Source: Paracoccus endophyticus (GTDB lineage Bacteria > Pseudomonadota > Alphaproteobacteria > Rhodobacterales > Rhodobacteraceae). From it: DNA of 64,000 nt. The notes below the pieces were generated by a model that had not been told where the DNA came from, searched no databases, and saw only the letters and a list, made by a program, of their open reading frames with translations. The DNA lies in assembly GCF_003286075.1 (NCBI RefSeq), contig NZ_QLUV01000007.1:85169-149168 (forward strand). The letters run 5' to 3'. How positions within the stretch are numbered: position 1 is the first letter of the stretch; each line of letters opens with the position of its first letter. The translations under genes and the position numbers were made by a program. Positions 1-9,276 of this stretch are shown in pieces.

Positions 1-368
1 GCGTCACTGCCTTTGGCGCGGGCACCATGGTCCCGGTGGCGGTCTACGGCGGCTATTTCAACGGCGGCCTGGGCATCGTGCTGCTGGCGCTGTTCTCGCT
101 GTGGGGGATGACCGACATCCACGCGATGAACGGGCTGAAAAGCTGGCTGTCCTTTGCGCTGGCCGTCATCTCGTTCGCCATCTTCGCCGCGGGGGGCCAG
201 ATCGTCTGGTGGGAATGCCTGGCCATGTCGATCGGGACGATCCTGGGCGGGTTCGGCGGCGCGCCCATCGCCCGGCGGCTGCCGGTGCCGGTGCTGCGCG
301 GCTTGATCGCCGTCGTCGGCTTCGGCATGACGGCGGTGTTCTTCTGGCGTCTCATCAATGGAGCATAG
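1..368 (+). CDS. TauE/SafE family sulfite exporter-like permease, C-terminal part
   Basis: The frame is open from the left edge of the window, so the N-terminus is missing. About 121 residues remain, with a GGYFNGGLGI motif followed by several hydrophobic spans, the last ending just before the stop. Both the motif and the spans are typical of the C-terminal half of TauE/SafE (DUF81) inner-membrane permeases, which are associated with export or uptake of sulfite, sulfoacetate or other organosulfur anions. The substrate cannot be read from the sequence. The stop lies 2 bp before the RidA start, so the two genes are probably co-transcribed. Confidence 0.75.
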   Translation, partial: VTAFGAGTMVPVAVYGGYFNGGLGIVLLALFSLWGMTDIHAMNGLKSWLSFALAVISFAIFAAGGQIVWWECLAMSIGTILGGFGGAPIARRLPVPVLRGLIAVVGFGMTAVFFWRLINGA

Positions 369-1867
369 ACATGGCTGACATCACGCGGATCGAACCGGGC
401 GCCCGGATGAGCGAGGCGGTCGTTCACAACGGGGTCGTCTATCTGGCCGGCCAGGTCGGCAATCCGGCCGACACCATCACCGACCAGACGCGCGAGGTTC
501 TGGGCCAGATCGACCGGCTGCTGGCGCTGGCGGGCACCGACAAATCGCGCATCCTGACCGCGCAGGTCTGGCTGGCCGACATCGGCGACTTTGCTGCCAT
601 GAACGCCGTCTGGGACGCGTGGGTGCCCAAGGGCAACGCCCCGGCCCGGGCGACCGGCGAGTCGGCGCTGGCCGCGCCCGAGTACCGGGTCGAGATCATC
701 GTCACCGCTGCCGTGTGACCCGCGCCCCAGCGCGCCCAGCACGGACCGGGCGGCGCGCAGGCCCGGCGCCTCGCCGTCCCGGCCCAGCCGCTCCATCGTC
801 AGCGCCATCGCGGTCAGTTGTTCCTTGCGCGCCTCGGGGTCTTCCATCAACCGGTGCAGCGAGGCGGCCATGGGTCCGGGCTGGCAGGCGCGGCCCAGGA
901 ACTCGGGCACGGCGCGCGTGCCGCTGACCAGGTTCACCAGCGTCACCGTGTCGGTCCGCAGCAGCCAGCCGATCACCCAGCGGCTCAGCGGGGCCATGTC
1001 ATAGCCGATCACCATCGGCACGCGGTTGGCGGCCAGTTCCAGGCTGACAGTGCCGGACGCGGCCAGCGCCAGGTCCGCGCCGGCAAAGGCCGCGCGCTTG
1101 TCCGCCCCGGTCTCGACCACCACCGGGGCGACGGGCCAGCGGCGCACCATCTCGCGCACCATCAGCGAGACGCCGGGCACGGTCGGCAGCACGACGCGGA
1201 TTTCGGGGATGCGGTCGCGCAGGCGGATCAGCGCCTCGTCGAACCGGGGGCCCAGGCGCGCGACCTCGCCCCGCCGCGACCCGGGCAGGCACAGCACCAG
1301 CGGCGCGTCGGCCGCAATGCCGTGCGCGGCGCGAAACGCTGCCGCCTGCTCGGCGCCCGCAACGGGTTCCGCGGCGATGGGGTGGCCCACGAAATCGCAG
1401 CTCATCCCGGCCGCGCGCATCAGCGGGGGCTCGAACGGCAGGATCGCCAGCACGTGGTCGATGACCTCGGCCATCCGGGCCGCGCGGCCCGGCCGCCAGG
1501 CCCAGACCGAAGGCGCGACATAGTGCATGCGCCGCACGCCCGGCGCGGCCGCCTTGACCTGCCGCGCCACGCGCAGGCCGAAATCGGGGCTGTCGATCGT
1601 GACCAGCACGTCGGGGCGGCTGTCCGTGACCGCCTGCGCGGTCTGCGCGATGCGGCGTTTCAGCTGGCGGTATTTCGGCAGGACCTCGGCCAGTCCCATG
1701 ACGCTCAGTTCGGTCATGGGAAACAGGCTTTGCAGCCCCTGCGCGGCCATGGCAGGCCCGCCCACGCCGTTGAACCGGACCTCGGGGACCAGCACCCGCA
1801 GCCCGGCCATCAGCGCCGCGCCCAGGTTGTCGCCGGACGGCTCGCCCGCGACCAGAAAGACCCTCAT
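53..1867 (-). CDS. lpxB: Lipid-A-disaccharide synthase LpxB, with no stop at the expected end
   Basis: LpxB condenses UDP-2,3-diacylglucosamine with lipid X to give the lipid A disaccharide at the inner membrane. The start MRVFLVAGEPSGD is the family N-terminus, and homology-type sequence runs about 380 residues to roughly position 720 (LRAARSVLGAL). LpxB proteins normally end about there. Here no in-frame stop occurs until position 53, so the literal ORF has 604 residues, the last 220 antisense to RidA and the permease. One extra G in the run at 725-728 would bring in a TGA at 702-704. The coordinates give the only in-frame stop; the biologically likely gene is about 702-1867. It is the last gene of the fabZ-lpxA-lpxI-lpxB series. 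Confidence 0.75.
   Translation of the reverse strand: MRVFLVAGEPSGDNLGAALMAGLRVLVPEVRFNGVGGPAMAAQGLQSLFPMTELSVMGLAEVLPKYRQLKRRIAQTAQAVTDSRPDVLVTIDSPDFGLRVARQVKAAAPGVRRMHYVAPSVWAWRPGRAARMAEVIDHVLAILPFEPPLMRAAGMSCDFVGHPIAAEPVAGAEQAAAFRAAHGIAADAPLVLCLPGSRRGEVARLGPRFDEALIRLRDRIPEIRVVLPTVPGVSLMVREMVRRWPVAPVVVETGADKRAAFAGADLALAASGTVSLELAANRVPMVIGYDMAPLSRWVIGWLLRTDTVTLVNLVSGTRAVPEFLGRACQPGPMAASLHRLMEDPEARKEQLTAMALTMERLGRDGEAPGLRAARSVLGALGRGSHGSGDDDLDPVLGRGQRRLAGRPGRGVALGHPRVPDGVHGSKVADVGQPDLRGQDARFVGARQRQQPVDLAQNLARLVGDGVGRIADLAGQIDDPVVNDRLAHPGARFDPRDVSHVYAPLMRRQKNTAVMPKPTTAIKPRSTGTGSRRAMGAPPNPPRIVPIDMARHSHQTIWPPAAKMANEMTASAKDSQLFSPFIAWMSVIPHSENSASSTMPRPPLK
371..718 (+). CDS. RidA family protein (reactive imine/enamine deaminase-like)
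   Basis: This 115-residue protein has the normal length of a RidA/YjgF subunit. RidA proteins form trimers that hydrolyse reactive enamine/imine intermediates of amino-acid metabolism. The conserved arginine of the active site is present in PARATGES (R93) and a glutamate in YRVEI (E108), which fits an active deaminase rather than a purely structural homologue. The ATG follows the permease stop by 2 bp, so translation is probably coupled. The gene converges on lpxB, and the lpxB frame continues antisense through this gene without a stop (see findings). Its physiological substrate is not evident. Confidence 0.85.
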   Translation: MADITRIEPGARMSEAVVHNGVVYLAGQVGNPADTITDQTREVLGQIDRLLALAGTDKSRILTAQVWLADIGDFAAMNAVWDAWVPKGNAPARATGESALAAPEYRVEIIVTAAV

Positions 1868-1874
1868 GAAGCGG

Positions 1875-2672
1875 TCATCCGCGTGCCCACAGGAACAGCC
1901 CGGCCCTGTCCGCGGCGGCAATCGTGGCCGCGCGGTCCAGCAGGATGACCCCGCCCGCCTGCCACGCAATCCCCGCCAGACCGGCGCGCGCCGCCTGCTC
2001 GACGCTGTCGGGCCCCAGCGCCGGCAGGTCGATGCGGCGGTCCTGCCCGGCCTTGGGCGCCTTGTAGAACACGCCCCGCGCGCCGGCGGGATCAGGCCGC
2101 AGGGCGCGGTGCGCGGCCGCGAACTCCAGCATGGCGGCGGTGCCGGGCAGGGTTTCAACCGCAAGGCACAGGCCCTGCACCACCACGCAGCCCTGTCCGA
2201 TGTCCAGCGGGCCGGTCGCCTGCAGGATGGCGGCCGCGCGGTCCGCGTCCCGGCGATCGGCGTCCGAGGGCTGGCCGGCCAGCACCCCCGGCCCGGGAAC
2301 CAGATCGGGCAGGATCGCATCGACGCCGACCACCGGCAGGCCCCATTCCTCGAAGATGGCGATAAGCTCGCGCAGGGCCGCGTCGTCGCCCGACTGCATC
2401 GCGCCCAGGATGCGCGGCACCAGCGTCGCGGTGCGCGCGTCGAACAGCTCGGCGTCCAGCCGCGGGCGCCGCACCGCGCCGGCAAAGACCACCTGCGCGA
2501 CGCCGTGCCCGATCAGGTGATCGAGCATCGGGACCAGCCGTTCAAGGCGGAACGGCTGCGCCGGAATGGACGGCGGATGCCCCTCCAGCGCCATGACCAG
2601 CGGATCGTCCAGCGCCGCCGCGACGGCGGGCGCCAGCGCGCCCTGCCCGGCGATGACGGCGGTGCGGCTCAT
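1875..2672 (-). CDS. lpxI: UDP-2,3-diacylglucosamine diphosphatase LpxI
   Basis: LpxI hydrolyses UDP-2,3-diacylglucosamine to lipid X and UMP. It is the alphaproteobacterial replacement for LpxH. The 265-residue protein begins [17 protein letters not shown], a typical N-terminal domain of the family (formerly DUF1009), and carries the conserved VVVQGLCLAVETLPG and GVFYKAPK stretches of the C-terminal domain. The start ATG overlaps the lpxA stop (positions 2669-2672), and the stop is 7 bp before lpxB, so all three are translated as a tight unit. Length and neighbours agree fully with the family. Confidence 0.93.
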   Translation of the reverse strand: MSRTAVIAGQGALAPAVAAALDDPLVMALEGHPPSIPAQPFRLERLVPMLDHLIGHGVAQVVFAGAVRRPRLDAELFDARTATLVPRILGAMQSGDDAALRELIAIFEEWGLPVVGVDAILPDLVPGPGVLAGQPSDADRRDADRAAAILQATGPLDIGQGCVVVQGLCLAVETLPGTAAMLEFAAAHRALRPDPAGARGVFYKAPKAGQDRRIDLPALGPDSVEQAARAGLAGIAWQAGGVILLDRAATIAAADRAGLFLWARG

Positions 2673-3457
2673 GGGCGGGGCGCAAGGAAGCTGCGCTCGG
2701 ACGGGCCGAGGATGAAGTCCAGCACCTCGCGTTCCATGGCCGTCAGGCCCGGCGCCTCGGCCCGGCTGCGGGCGGTGTCGCGGAACGATCCCGATGCCAG
2801 CGCGCCCAGCAGCTCGCGCAGCGCGGCGATGTCGGCGCGGGCCGCGCCGCGCCGCTTCAGCCCGACAAGGTTCAGCCCGTCCAGCTGTCCGCGCGGACCC
2901 TGCACCAGGCCGAACGGCAGCACGTCGGCAGTCACCATCGTCACCGCCCCGATCATCGCGCCGCGCCCGATGCGGACGAACTGATGGACGCCCGACAGCC
3001 CGCCGACGATCACGTCGTCCCCCAGATCGCAGTGGCCCGCGACCGAGGCGTGGTTGACCAGGATCACCCGGTCCCCGATCCGGCAGTCGTGCGCGACATG
3101 CGCGCCCGCCATGAACAGGCCGTCATCGCCAACCGTCGTCACGCCGCCCCCGCCCTGTGTGCCGGGGTTCATCGTGACGTATTCGCGGATGCGGTTGCGC
3201 GCGCCGATGACCAGCCGCGTCTCCTCGCCCCGGAACTTCAGGTCCTGCGGCACCTCGCCCAGGCAGGCAAAGGGAAACACCACCGTGCCTTCGCCGATGG
3301 CGGTGTCGCCGGTCACGACCACATGGCTTTTCAGATGCACGCCCGCCGCCAGCCTGACCTGCGGGCCGACATGGCAGAACGGCCCGACGACCACGTCGGC
3401 CGCCAGCTCGGCCCCCGCTTCGACCAGCGCCAGCGGGTGGACGGTGGCGTCAGCCAT
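2669..3457 (-). CDS. lpxA: Acyl-ACP--UDP-N-acetylglucosamine O-acyltransferase LpxA
   Basis: LpxA catalyses the first step of lipid A synthesis, moving a 3-hydroxyacyl chain from ACP to the 3-OH of UDP-GlcNAc in the cytoplasm. The 262-residue protein shows the hexapeptide repeats of a left-handed beta helix over roughly residues 8-190. The catalytic-histidine region GAHVAHDC lies at residues 118-125, and a C-terminal helical domain follows. Its start overlaps the fabZ stop by 8 bp and its stop overlaps the lpxI start by 4 bp, indicating coupled translation within the lipid A cluster. Confidence 0.95.
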   Translation of the reverse strand: MADATVHPLALVEAGAELAADVVVGPFCHVGPQVRLAAGVHLKSHVVVTGDTAIGEGTVVFPFACLGEVPQDLKFRGEETRLVIGARNRIREYVTMNPGTQGGGGVTTVGDDGLFMAGAHVAHDCRIGDRVILVNHASVAGHCDLGDDVIVGGLSGVHQFVRIGRGAMIGAVTMVTADVLPFGLVQGPRGQLDGLNLVGLKRRGAARADIAALRELLGALASGSFRDTARSRAEAPGLTAMEREVLDFILGPSERSFLAPRP

Positions 3458-3959
3458 CCGCCGCGCCGCCCGCGGCCGCGGTCGGGCCTTCGTCGGTCAG
3501 GTGCATCATCGCGGTAAAGTCCGCCTCGGCGCAGACCTGCCCGTCCACCAGCGCGCGGCCGTGGAACTTCCAGATCTTGCCGCCGGGCCGCTTGACCGTG
3601 ACGTGCAGTTCCAGCACGTCGCCGGGCACGACCATGCGGCGGAACTTGCAGTTGTCCACGCCCATGAAATAGGTCAGCAGCGGCCTTCCCACGACGTTCA
3701 GGCTGAGGCCGACGACGACAGCGGCGGTCTGCGCCATCGCCTCGACGACCAGAACGCCCGGCATGATCGGCGCATCGGGGAAATGGCCCGGGAAATGCGG
3801 CTCGTTCGCGGTGACGCATTTGATCCCGACGGCGCTTTCATACGCAACGATGTCGCGGACCTTGTCGATCAGAAGAAACGGATAGCGGTGCGGCAGGATG
3901 CGCTTGATCAGCGCCAGATCGGCAGAGGTGTCGGGAGCAGGATTGCGCTCGGCGGCCAT
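3450..3959 (-). CDS. fabZ: 3-hydroxyacyl-ACP dehydratase FabZ
   Basis: FabZ dehydrates 3-hydroxyacyl-ACP in fatty acid elongation and so competes with LpxA for the same substrate pool, which is why the two genes are paired. The 169-residue protein has a hot-dog fold and the motif [14 protein letters not shown] with catalytic H59 and E73. The start chosen gives the usual FabZ length; the frame is open further upstream, but that part overlaps nadD antisense-free coding and shows no homology. A 116-bp gap separates it from nadD, so an internal promoter is possible. Confidence 0.94.
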   Translation of the reverse strand: MAAERNPAPDTSADLALIKRILPHRYPFLLIDKVRDIVAYESAVGIKCVTANEPHFPGHFPDAPIMPGVLVVEAMAQTAAVVVGLSLNVVGRPLLTYFMGVDNCKFRRMVVPGDVLELHVTVKRPGGKIWKFHGRALVDGQVCAEADFTAMMHLTDEGPTAAAGGAADG

Positions 3960-4075
3960 GCGGGACTCCGGGGTTTCGGCCTGCCTAGCAAATGGGCCGC
4001 CGGATTGGCAAGGCGGCGCGGCTGCCGGGGCACCCGAGGGGCCGTCCGCGGCCGAAATACGCCCGCGCCGGGCGC

Positions 4076-4717
4076 TCAGCCGCCCTGATCCGGCGAAAGC
4101 CCGCCGGCGGCGGAGCCGGGACAGCCCTGGCGCGCCGCGCGGATCGCGCTGGACGACAGCGCCGACATCGGCACGTTGATCAGAACCCAGGCGGGCGGCG
4201 CGGCCAGCGCCAGGCGGGCGGCCTGCGCCTCGGGCAGGCGAGCGGCGGCCATGATGCGGGCGGCGCGCGACGACCGGGCGGCCGTGCGGGTGCCGGGACG
4301 GGCGATCACGCCCAGGGGCACGCGGGCGGCGATCTCGCGCCAGCGATCCCAGCGGTCGAACTGCGCCAGGTTGTCGGACCCCATCAGCCAGACAAAGCGC
4401 ACGCGCGGCCAGCGGGCCTGCAGCGCGGCGATCGTGTCGGCGGTCAGGCGGGTGCCCAGCCGCACCTCGATGTCGGTGACGACGACGCGGGGATCGTCGA
4501 TCAGCCGGCGGGCCAGCGCGATGCGGTCCGCCAGGGGGGCCGGGCCGTGGGCCTTCAACGGATTGCCGGGGCTGACCAGCCACCAGACGCGATCCAGCCG
4601 GAACCGGCGCAAGGCCATGTCGGTGATGTGGACATGGCCGGCATGGGCGGGGTCGAACGATCCCCCCAGCAGGCCGATGCGCTGCCCCGGCAGGGCCAGG
4701 GGGCCGGCGGTCAGCAT
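4076..4717 (-). CDS. nadD: Nicotinate-nucleotide adenylyltransferase NadD
   Basis: NadD converts nicotinate mononucleotide and ATP to deamido-NAD in NAD synthesis. The 213-residue protein has the nucleotidyltransferase motif [11 protein letters not shown] at residues 18-28, the phosphate-binding region PGNPLK, and a C-terminal SSSAIR motif (family consensus SST-x-IR). The start is 8 bp after the ompH stop, so it is placed in the envelope operon. That position is odd: nadD usually sits with obg, proBA or rsfS-rlmH, and the slot between ompH and fabZ is usually filled by lpxD. The C-terminus after SSSAIR is slightly longer than average. Confidence 0.88.
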   Translation of the reverse strand: MLTAGPLALPGQRIGLLGGSFDPAHAGHVHITDMALRRFRLDRVWWLVSPGNPLKAHGPAPLADRIALARRLIDDPRVVVTDIEVRLGTRLTADTIAALQARWPRVRFVWLMGSDNLAQFDRWDRWREIAARVPLGVIARPGTRTAARSSRAARIMAAARLPEAQAARLALAAPPAWVLINVPMSALSSSAIRAARQGCPGSAAGGLSPDQGG

Positions 4718-4725
4718 CGCACGGG

Positions 4726-5514
4726 TCAGCGCGGCACGTCTGCCGGGGCCGCGGCGCCGGCGGGTGGGGACAACGCGCCTGCCTGGGGTGCGGGGTCCGC
4801 CCTGTCTTGCGACGTGCCGTCGGCCGGCCCGGCAGAGGCCACGCCGTCCGGACGGTCCGGGCCGCTCTCGGGTCGCGCCGCGCCGTCGCCCAGGTCGGCG
4901 TCCAGGCGTGCGATCACCTCGGCGGTGACGTCGATGCTGGCGTCCGAGAACAGGACGGTGCGCTGATCCAGCACCAGCAGCGCACCGCGGTCCTTCATCA
5001 CGCGACCCAGAACCGGCGCAGCCGCCTGAAAGAACCGCTGGCGGTCATTTTCGGCGGTCAGGGCGACCGACCGCGCGGCCGCCTCGCGCTCGCGCCGGAC
5101 CTGTGTCACGCGTTCATCGAAGGCCGTGGCACGGGCGCGAAAGGCGTCGGGGGGCAGCGTTGCCCGCGCCTCGGTCAGCGCCTCCTCCTCGGCCGACAGG
5201 TCGGCAAAGGCCCGGTCGTTGTCGGCCGAGACCTGCGCGCTCAGCGCCTCGATCTCGGCCTGGCTGCGCCGCCCCCAGGCGGACCCTGTATAAAGCGCCT
5301 CTTGATCGACGGTCAGCACCGCCTGCCTCAGCGCCAGCGACGCGGGGGTGCCGGCCGGCGGAGGGGCGGGCGGGGCCGCGGCGCCAGGCGCGGTCTGCGC
5401 GCCGGCCGGCGTGGCGACGCCCGCCACGGCCACCGCCACCACAGCCGCGCGCAGCAGCGCCCGCGCGGGCTGCGGCGGCCGGGCTGTCGACGCGCCCCCC
5501 CGCCCCGCCCGCAT
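4726..5514 (-). CDS. OmpH/Skp family periplasmic chaperone
   Basis: OmpH/Skp proteins hold unfolded outer-membrane proteins in the periplasm and deliver them to the BAM complex. The 262-residue precursor begins with a basic N-terminus and a hydrophobic signal segment ending near AGAQT at about residue 40. The core, roughly residues 55-200, contains [13 protein letters not shown] and a long Glu/Arg/Ala-rich helical stretch typical of Skp arms. The C-terminal 50 residues are Pro/Ala/Gly-rich and probably disordered. Its start codon touches the bamA stop at 5514, matching the usual bamA-ompH pairing. Confidence 0.85.
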   Translation of the reverse strand: MRAGRGGASTARPPQPARALLRAAVVAVAVAGVATPAGAQTAPGAAAPPAPPPAGTPASLALRQAVLTVDQEALYTGSAWGRRSQAEIEALSAQVSADNDRAFADLSAEEEALTEARATLPPDAFRARATAFDERVTQVRREREAAARSVALTAENDRQRFFQAAAPVLGRVMKDRGALLVLDQRTVLFSDASIDVTAEVIARLDADLGDGAARPESGPDRPDGVASAGPADGTSQDRADPAPQAGALSPPAGAAAPADVPR

Positions 5515-7901
5515 CAGAACCGGGTCGAGATCGTCAGGTCGAACGGCTGTTCGAGGTCATAGTCCTCTTGCTGCACGGCCTTGGACAGGTTGAACCGCAG
5601 CGGACCGATCGGCGTCGTCCAGAACAGCGAGACGCCGACGGACGCGCGCACATACATGTCGTCGTCCACCTCGACGCCGCCCGCGCCGGTGGTGCGGTCC
5701 AGGCTCCACAACGAGCCGACATCGGCGAACAGGCCGCCGCTGACGCTGTATTCCTCGGGCAGGCCCAGCGGGAACTGCGCCTCGGCGCGGGCGGCCCAGA
5801 AATAGTTGCCGCCCAGCGCATCCTCGTTCGGCGCGCCAAGGTCGCGCGGACCATAGCCGTTCGGCTCGAACCCGCGGATGCGGCTGTTGGCGGTGAAGCG
5901 GTTGGTGATACGGCTGGTGTCGTCGTCCAGCATGACGATCGCCCCCGCCTCGACCTCGGCCCGCAGCGTCACCTCCTCGCGCCAGGCGCGGCTTTCGACG
6001 CCCGCCAGAACCGTGGTCGTGACCGACTGCACATCGCCGCCCAACCCTGCGAAGTCCTGCGAAAACCGCAGCTTGCGGCTGGTCAGCGGGTCAAGCCCGG
6101 CCGCGCGGGAATCGTACGAGTAGGTGTAGCCCAGCGCCGACGTGACGCGCGGACCCTGTTCCAGATACAGAATCGGCGACGACCCGACCAGATCGCCCGT
6201 CTCGGGGTCGATCTCGATCGGGCGCACGTCCAGCAGATTGTCGCGGCTGAGGCGATAGCGCAGCTCGAGCCGGCCGTTCTCGCTGACCGGGAACTCGACC
6301 CCCGTCGAGAATCCGGCGCTGCGCGTGTTGTACTTGGTGTTCTGCTGGTCGGTCGTGGAGTACCAGGCCGAGAACCTGGCGCGCAGGTCACGCCCCAGAA
6401 AATACGGCTCGACAAAGCTGAAGTTGAAGCTTTGCGACCCGCTGGCGGTCGAGAACCCCAGCGAGACATCCTGCCCGCGCCCCATGAAGTTGCTTTCCTG
6501 CAACGAGGCGTTGAAGCCGAGGCCCTGGCTTGCGCCATAGCTTGCGCCGAACCCAAGGCTGCCGGTCGGCTGTTCCTCGACGTTCACGTCGACGATCACC
6601 TGCTGCTGGCTCGATCCCTCGCGGCTTTCGACTTGGGCGTCGGCGAAATAGCCCAGCGCGCGCAGGCGTTCGGCCGCGTTGCGGATCTCGCGCGGGTTGA
6701 AGGGGTCGCCCTCGACGGTGCGGAACTGTCGGCGGATCACCTCGTCCAGGGTCGTGGTGTTGCCTTCGATATCAATGCGTTCGACAAAGATCTTCTGGCC
6801 CCGCGTCAACGCGAAGGTCAGGTCCAGCGTCTGGTTGCGCAGGTTGCGGGTGATACGCGGCTCGATGGTGACGAAATCCAGGCCCTGCTGCAGGGCCACC
6901 GCCTCCATCCGGCGGATCGTGTTCTCGATCGCCTGGGGGGAATAGATCTCGCCCCGGCGCACGCGGTTCTGCGCGGTAAAGGGGGCGGCGTCCAGGCCCG
7001 GTATCTCGCTGGCGACGGTCACGTTGCCGAACCGATACTGCGGCCCCTCGTAGATGTTGTAGGTCACGAAGAACGCATCGCGTTCGCGGGCGATCTCCGG
7101 GGCCACGGCCTGGACGCGGAAATCGGCATAGCCGCGCGAGCGATAGTAGTCGGTCAGCAACTGCTCATCCAGGGCCGTGCGCTCGGGCGCGAAGGTGTCG
7201 CGGCGGATGAAGGCGCGCAGGATGCCGGCCTGCTTGGTCTGCAGCACGTTGCGCAGGCGCCGGTCCGAGAACGCGCGGTTGCCGGTGAAGCCGATGCGCT
7301 CGATCTCGGTCACGGCGCCCTCGCGCACCTCGAACACCAGATCGACCTGATTGCCGCTGCGGGCGATGACGCGCGGATCGACGCGGGCCGCCAGCCGCCC
7401 CTCGGCGGCATAGGCGGCGGCGATGGCCTGCGCGTCCGCCTCGGCGGTCGAGGGCGAGAACACCCGGCGCGACTTCGACTGCACGATCTCGGCCAGCCGC
7501 TCGTCCTTGAGCCGGCGGTTTCCCTCGAAGTTGACGATGTTGATCGTCGGATATTCGATGACCCGGATCACCAGCGTCCGGCCGGTGGGCACGATCTCGA
7601 CCGTCTCGAACAGGCCTGACTGCTGCAGCCGCTGCTGGGCGTCGTTCAGGTCGCCCAGCGACAGGTCCGCGCCCCGGCGGATATTGGCCAGCGACAGGAT
7701 CGTCTCGGCATCGACGCGCTGCGCGCCTTCCAGTTGAACCTCGGTATAGACTGCGGCCGCCGCAGGCGCAGCCCATGCGACCGGTCCCGCAACCGCCAGC
7801 GCAGAGACCAGCGCGATGGCGCCCCTGCCGAAAATCCTGTCCGTCATTTGCCCCTCGCGCACGGCTTTGGCGCCGGTTTGGCCGGCCGCTGTTTGGGCCA
7901 T
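5514..7901 (-). CDS. bamA: Outer membrane protein assembly factor BamA
   Basis: BamA is the Omp85 core of the machine that inserts beta-barrel proteins into the outer membrane. The protein has 795 residues: a signal peptide ending near AAAAVYTE, five POTRA domains to about residue 430, and a C-terminal 16-strand barrel with the terminal strand ending in TISTRF. This aromatic C-terminus is a BAM recognition signal. The start at 7901 has an AGGGGG ribosome-binding site about 8 bp upstream; an internal ATG at 7847 (MTDRIFGRG) would give a more conventional signal peptide and is the alternative. Confidence 0.95.
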   Translation of the reverse strand: MAQTAAGQTGAKAVREGQMTDRIFGRGAIALVSALAVAGPVAWAAPAAAAVYTEVQLEGAQRVDAETILSLANIRRGADLSLGDLNDAQQRLQQSGLFETVEIVPTGRTLVIRVIEYPTINIVNFEGNRRLKDERLAEIVQSKSRRVFSPSTAEADAQAIAAAYAAEGRLAARVDPRVIARSGNQVDLVFEVREGAVTEIERIGFTGNRAFSDRRLRNVLQTKQAGILRAFIRRDTFAPERTALDEQLLTDYYRSRGYADFRVQAVAPEIARERDAFFVTYNIYEGPQYRFGNVTVASEIPGLDAAPFTAQNRVRRGEIYSPQAIENTIRRMEAVALQQGLDFVTIEPRITRNLRNQTLDLTFALTRGQKIFVERIDIEGNTTTLDEVIRRQFRTVEGDPFNPREIRNAAERLRALGYFADAQVESREGSSQQQVIVDVNVEEQPTGSLGFGASYGASQGLGFNASLQESNFMGRGQDVSLGFSTASGSQSFNFSFVEPYFLGRDLRARFSAWYSTTDQQNTKYNTRSAGFSTGVEFPVSENGRLELRYRLSRDNLLDVRPIEIDPETGDLVGSSPILYLEQGPRVTSALGYTYSYDSRAAGLDPLTSRKLRFSQDFAGLGGDVQSVTTTVLAGVESRAWREEVTLRAEVEAGAIVMLDDDTSRITNRFTANSRIRGFEPNGYGPRDLGAPNEDALGGNYFWAARAEAQFPLGLPEEYSVSGGLFADVGSLWSLDRTTGAGGVEVDDDMYVRASVGVSLFWTTPIGPLRFNLSKAVQQEDYDLEQPFDLTISTRF

Positions 7902-7944
7902 GGTTAAACCCCCTGAGGCGGGGCTGTCAAAACAAAGCCGGCGC

Positions 7945-9276
7945 TCAGCGGCACAGAATGTCGTTCGAAAGCCCGAAGACCATCAGCGTCAGCACGAAGG
8001 CCATCCCCAGCGTCGTCAGCACCCGCAGGGCTGCGTCCGACGGCGGCCGGCCGGTCAGGGCCTCCCACGTGTAAAAGGCCAGGTGGCCGCCATCCAGCAC
8101 CGGGATGGGCAGCAGGTTCAGAAACCCGATCCCCGCCGACAGCACCCCGATCAGCCACAGGAAGTTTCCCGTGCCCGTCGAGGCCGCCTGCCCCGCCACC
8201 TCGGCAATCGAGATCGCGCCCGACAGGTTGCACCGTCCGATCTGCCCCGTGACCATCGCCACCAGCCCGGACAGCGAGCCCCAGACGACCTCCCACGTCT
8301 GCCGGACGCCCGCGCCCAGCGCCTCGATCATGCCCGGACGCCGGGTCGCGGGCAGGATATAGCCGTCGCCGCCGGTCACGCCGATCAGCAGGCGCTTTTC
8401 GTATCCGCCGTCCACGGGCAGGTCCTGTTCGCGGGCGGCAAGCGCATAGTCCGCCTCGCCCGCGCCCTCGCGCCAGACGCGCAGCACCACCGGCCGGCCG
8501 GCCGCCGCCTCGACCGCGGGGCGCAGCTCGTCGAACCGGGTGACGGGGCGGCCGTCGATCGCCAGGATCACGTCGCCCGCGCGCAGGTCCACGGCCGCGG
8601 CCGGGCTGCGCGGCGCCACGCCCGAGATGCGGGGCGGCATCGGGTCAGGGCCGCGCACGACCCGTTCGGCCCCCTCGCGGCGCACGGTCCAGTCCTGGAC
8701 CGGCGCGGCGGGCAGGGTCGGGGCCAGTCGGAACAGCGCGCCCCAGTCCGCGACGGGCCGGCCGCCGACGGCCAGCACCTCGTCGCCGGGGCGCAGTTCG
8801 TTGACGACGCCCGGCGGCGCGGGCGCAAGCTCGCCCACCACGACCCGGTCGGTCGCCACCCCCTGCCACAGCACGACCCCCGCAAAGACCGCGATGGCCA
8901 GGACAAAGTTGAAGGCGGGGCCTGCCGCCACAGTCGCAAAGCGCGCCCACAGCGGCGCCCCGCCCAGCGTCTGGCGGGCCAGTTGCGGATCGACCCGCTG
9001 CCCCGGACCGGCGCTGGCCGCATTCTCGTCGCCCAGAAAGCGCACATAGCCGCCCAGAGGGATCGCCGCGACCTGCCACAGCGTTCCGCGCCGGTCGCGG
9101 CGCGACCACAGCCGCGGCCCGAAGCCCAGCGAGAATACCTCGGACCGGATGCCGCACCAGCGGGCGACGATGTAATGGCCGTATTCGTGCACGCCGACGA
9201 TGATCGACAGCGCGATGACAAAGGCGAGAAGCGTCCACGCCAGCCCGCCACTGGCCGCGATGATGTCCTGGATCAT
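7945..9276 (-). CDS. rseP: Site-2 protease RseP
   Basis: RseP is an inner-membrane zinc metalloprotease that cuts anti-sigma factors and remnant signal peptides within the membrane. The 443-residue protein has the HEYGH zinc motif at residues 30-34 in the first membrane segment, two central PDZ domains (the second around GVAPRSPAAAVDLRAGD), and a distal LLPIPVLDGGHL motif whose aspartate is the third zinc ligand. Three to four hydrophobic segments are visible. The start overlaps the dxr stop by 4 bp (9273-9276). A 43-bp gap leads to bamA. Confidence 0.95.
   Translation of the reverse strand: MIQDIIAASGGLAWTLLAFVIALSIIVGVHEYGHYIVARWCGIRSEVFSLGFGPRLWSRRDRRGTLWQVAAIPLGGYVRFLGDENAASAGPGQRVDPQLARQTLGGAPLWARFATVAAGPAFNFVLAIAVFAGVVLWQGVATDRVVVGELAPAPPGVVNELRPGDEVLAVGGRPVADWGALFRLAPTLPAAPVQDWTVRREGAERVVRGPDPMPPRISGVAPRSPAAAVDLRAGDVILAIDGRPVTRFDELRPAVEAAAGRPVVLRVWREGAGEADYALAAREQDLPVDGGYEKRLLIGVTGGDGYILPATRRPGMIEALGAGVRQTWEVVWGSLSGLVAMVTGQIGRCNLSGAISIAEVAGQAASTGTGNFLWLIGVLSAGIGFLNLLPIPVLDGGHLAFYTWEALTGRPPSDAALRVLTTLGMAFVLTLMVFGLSNDILCR

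Noticed and set aside
5103..7619. An 838-codon open frame on the plus strand
   Set aside because: It is antisense to bamA and ompH, both unambiguous; the translation is Arg/Ala/Gln-rich without domains.
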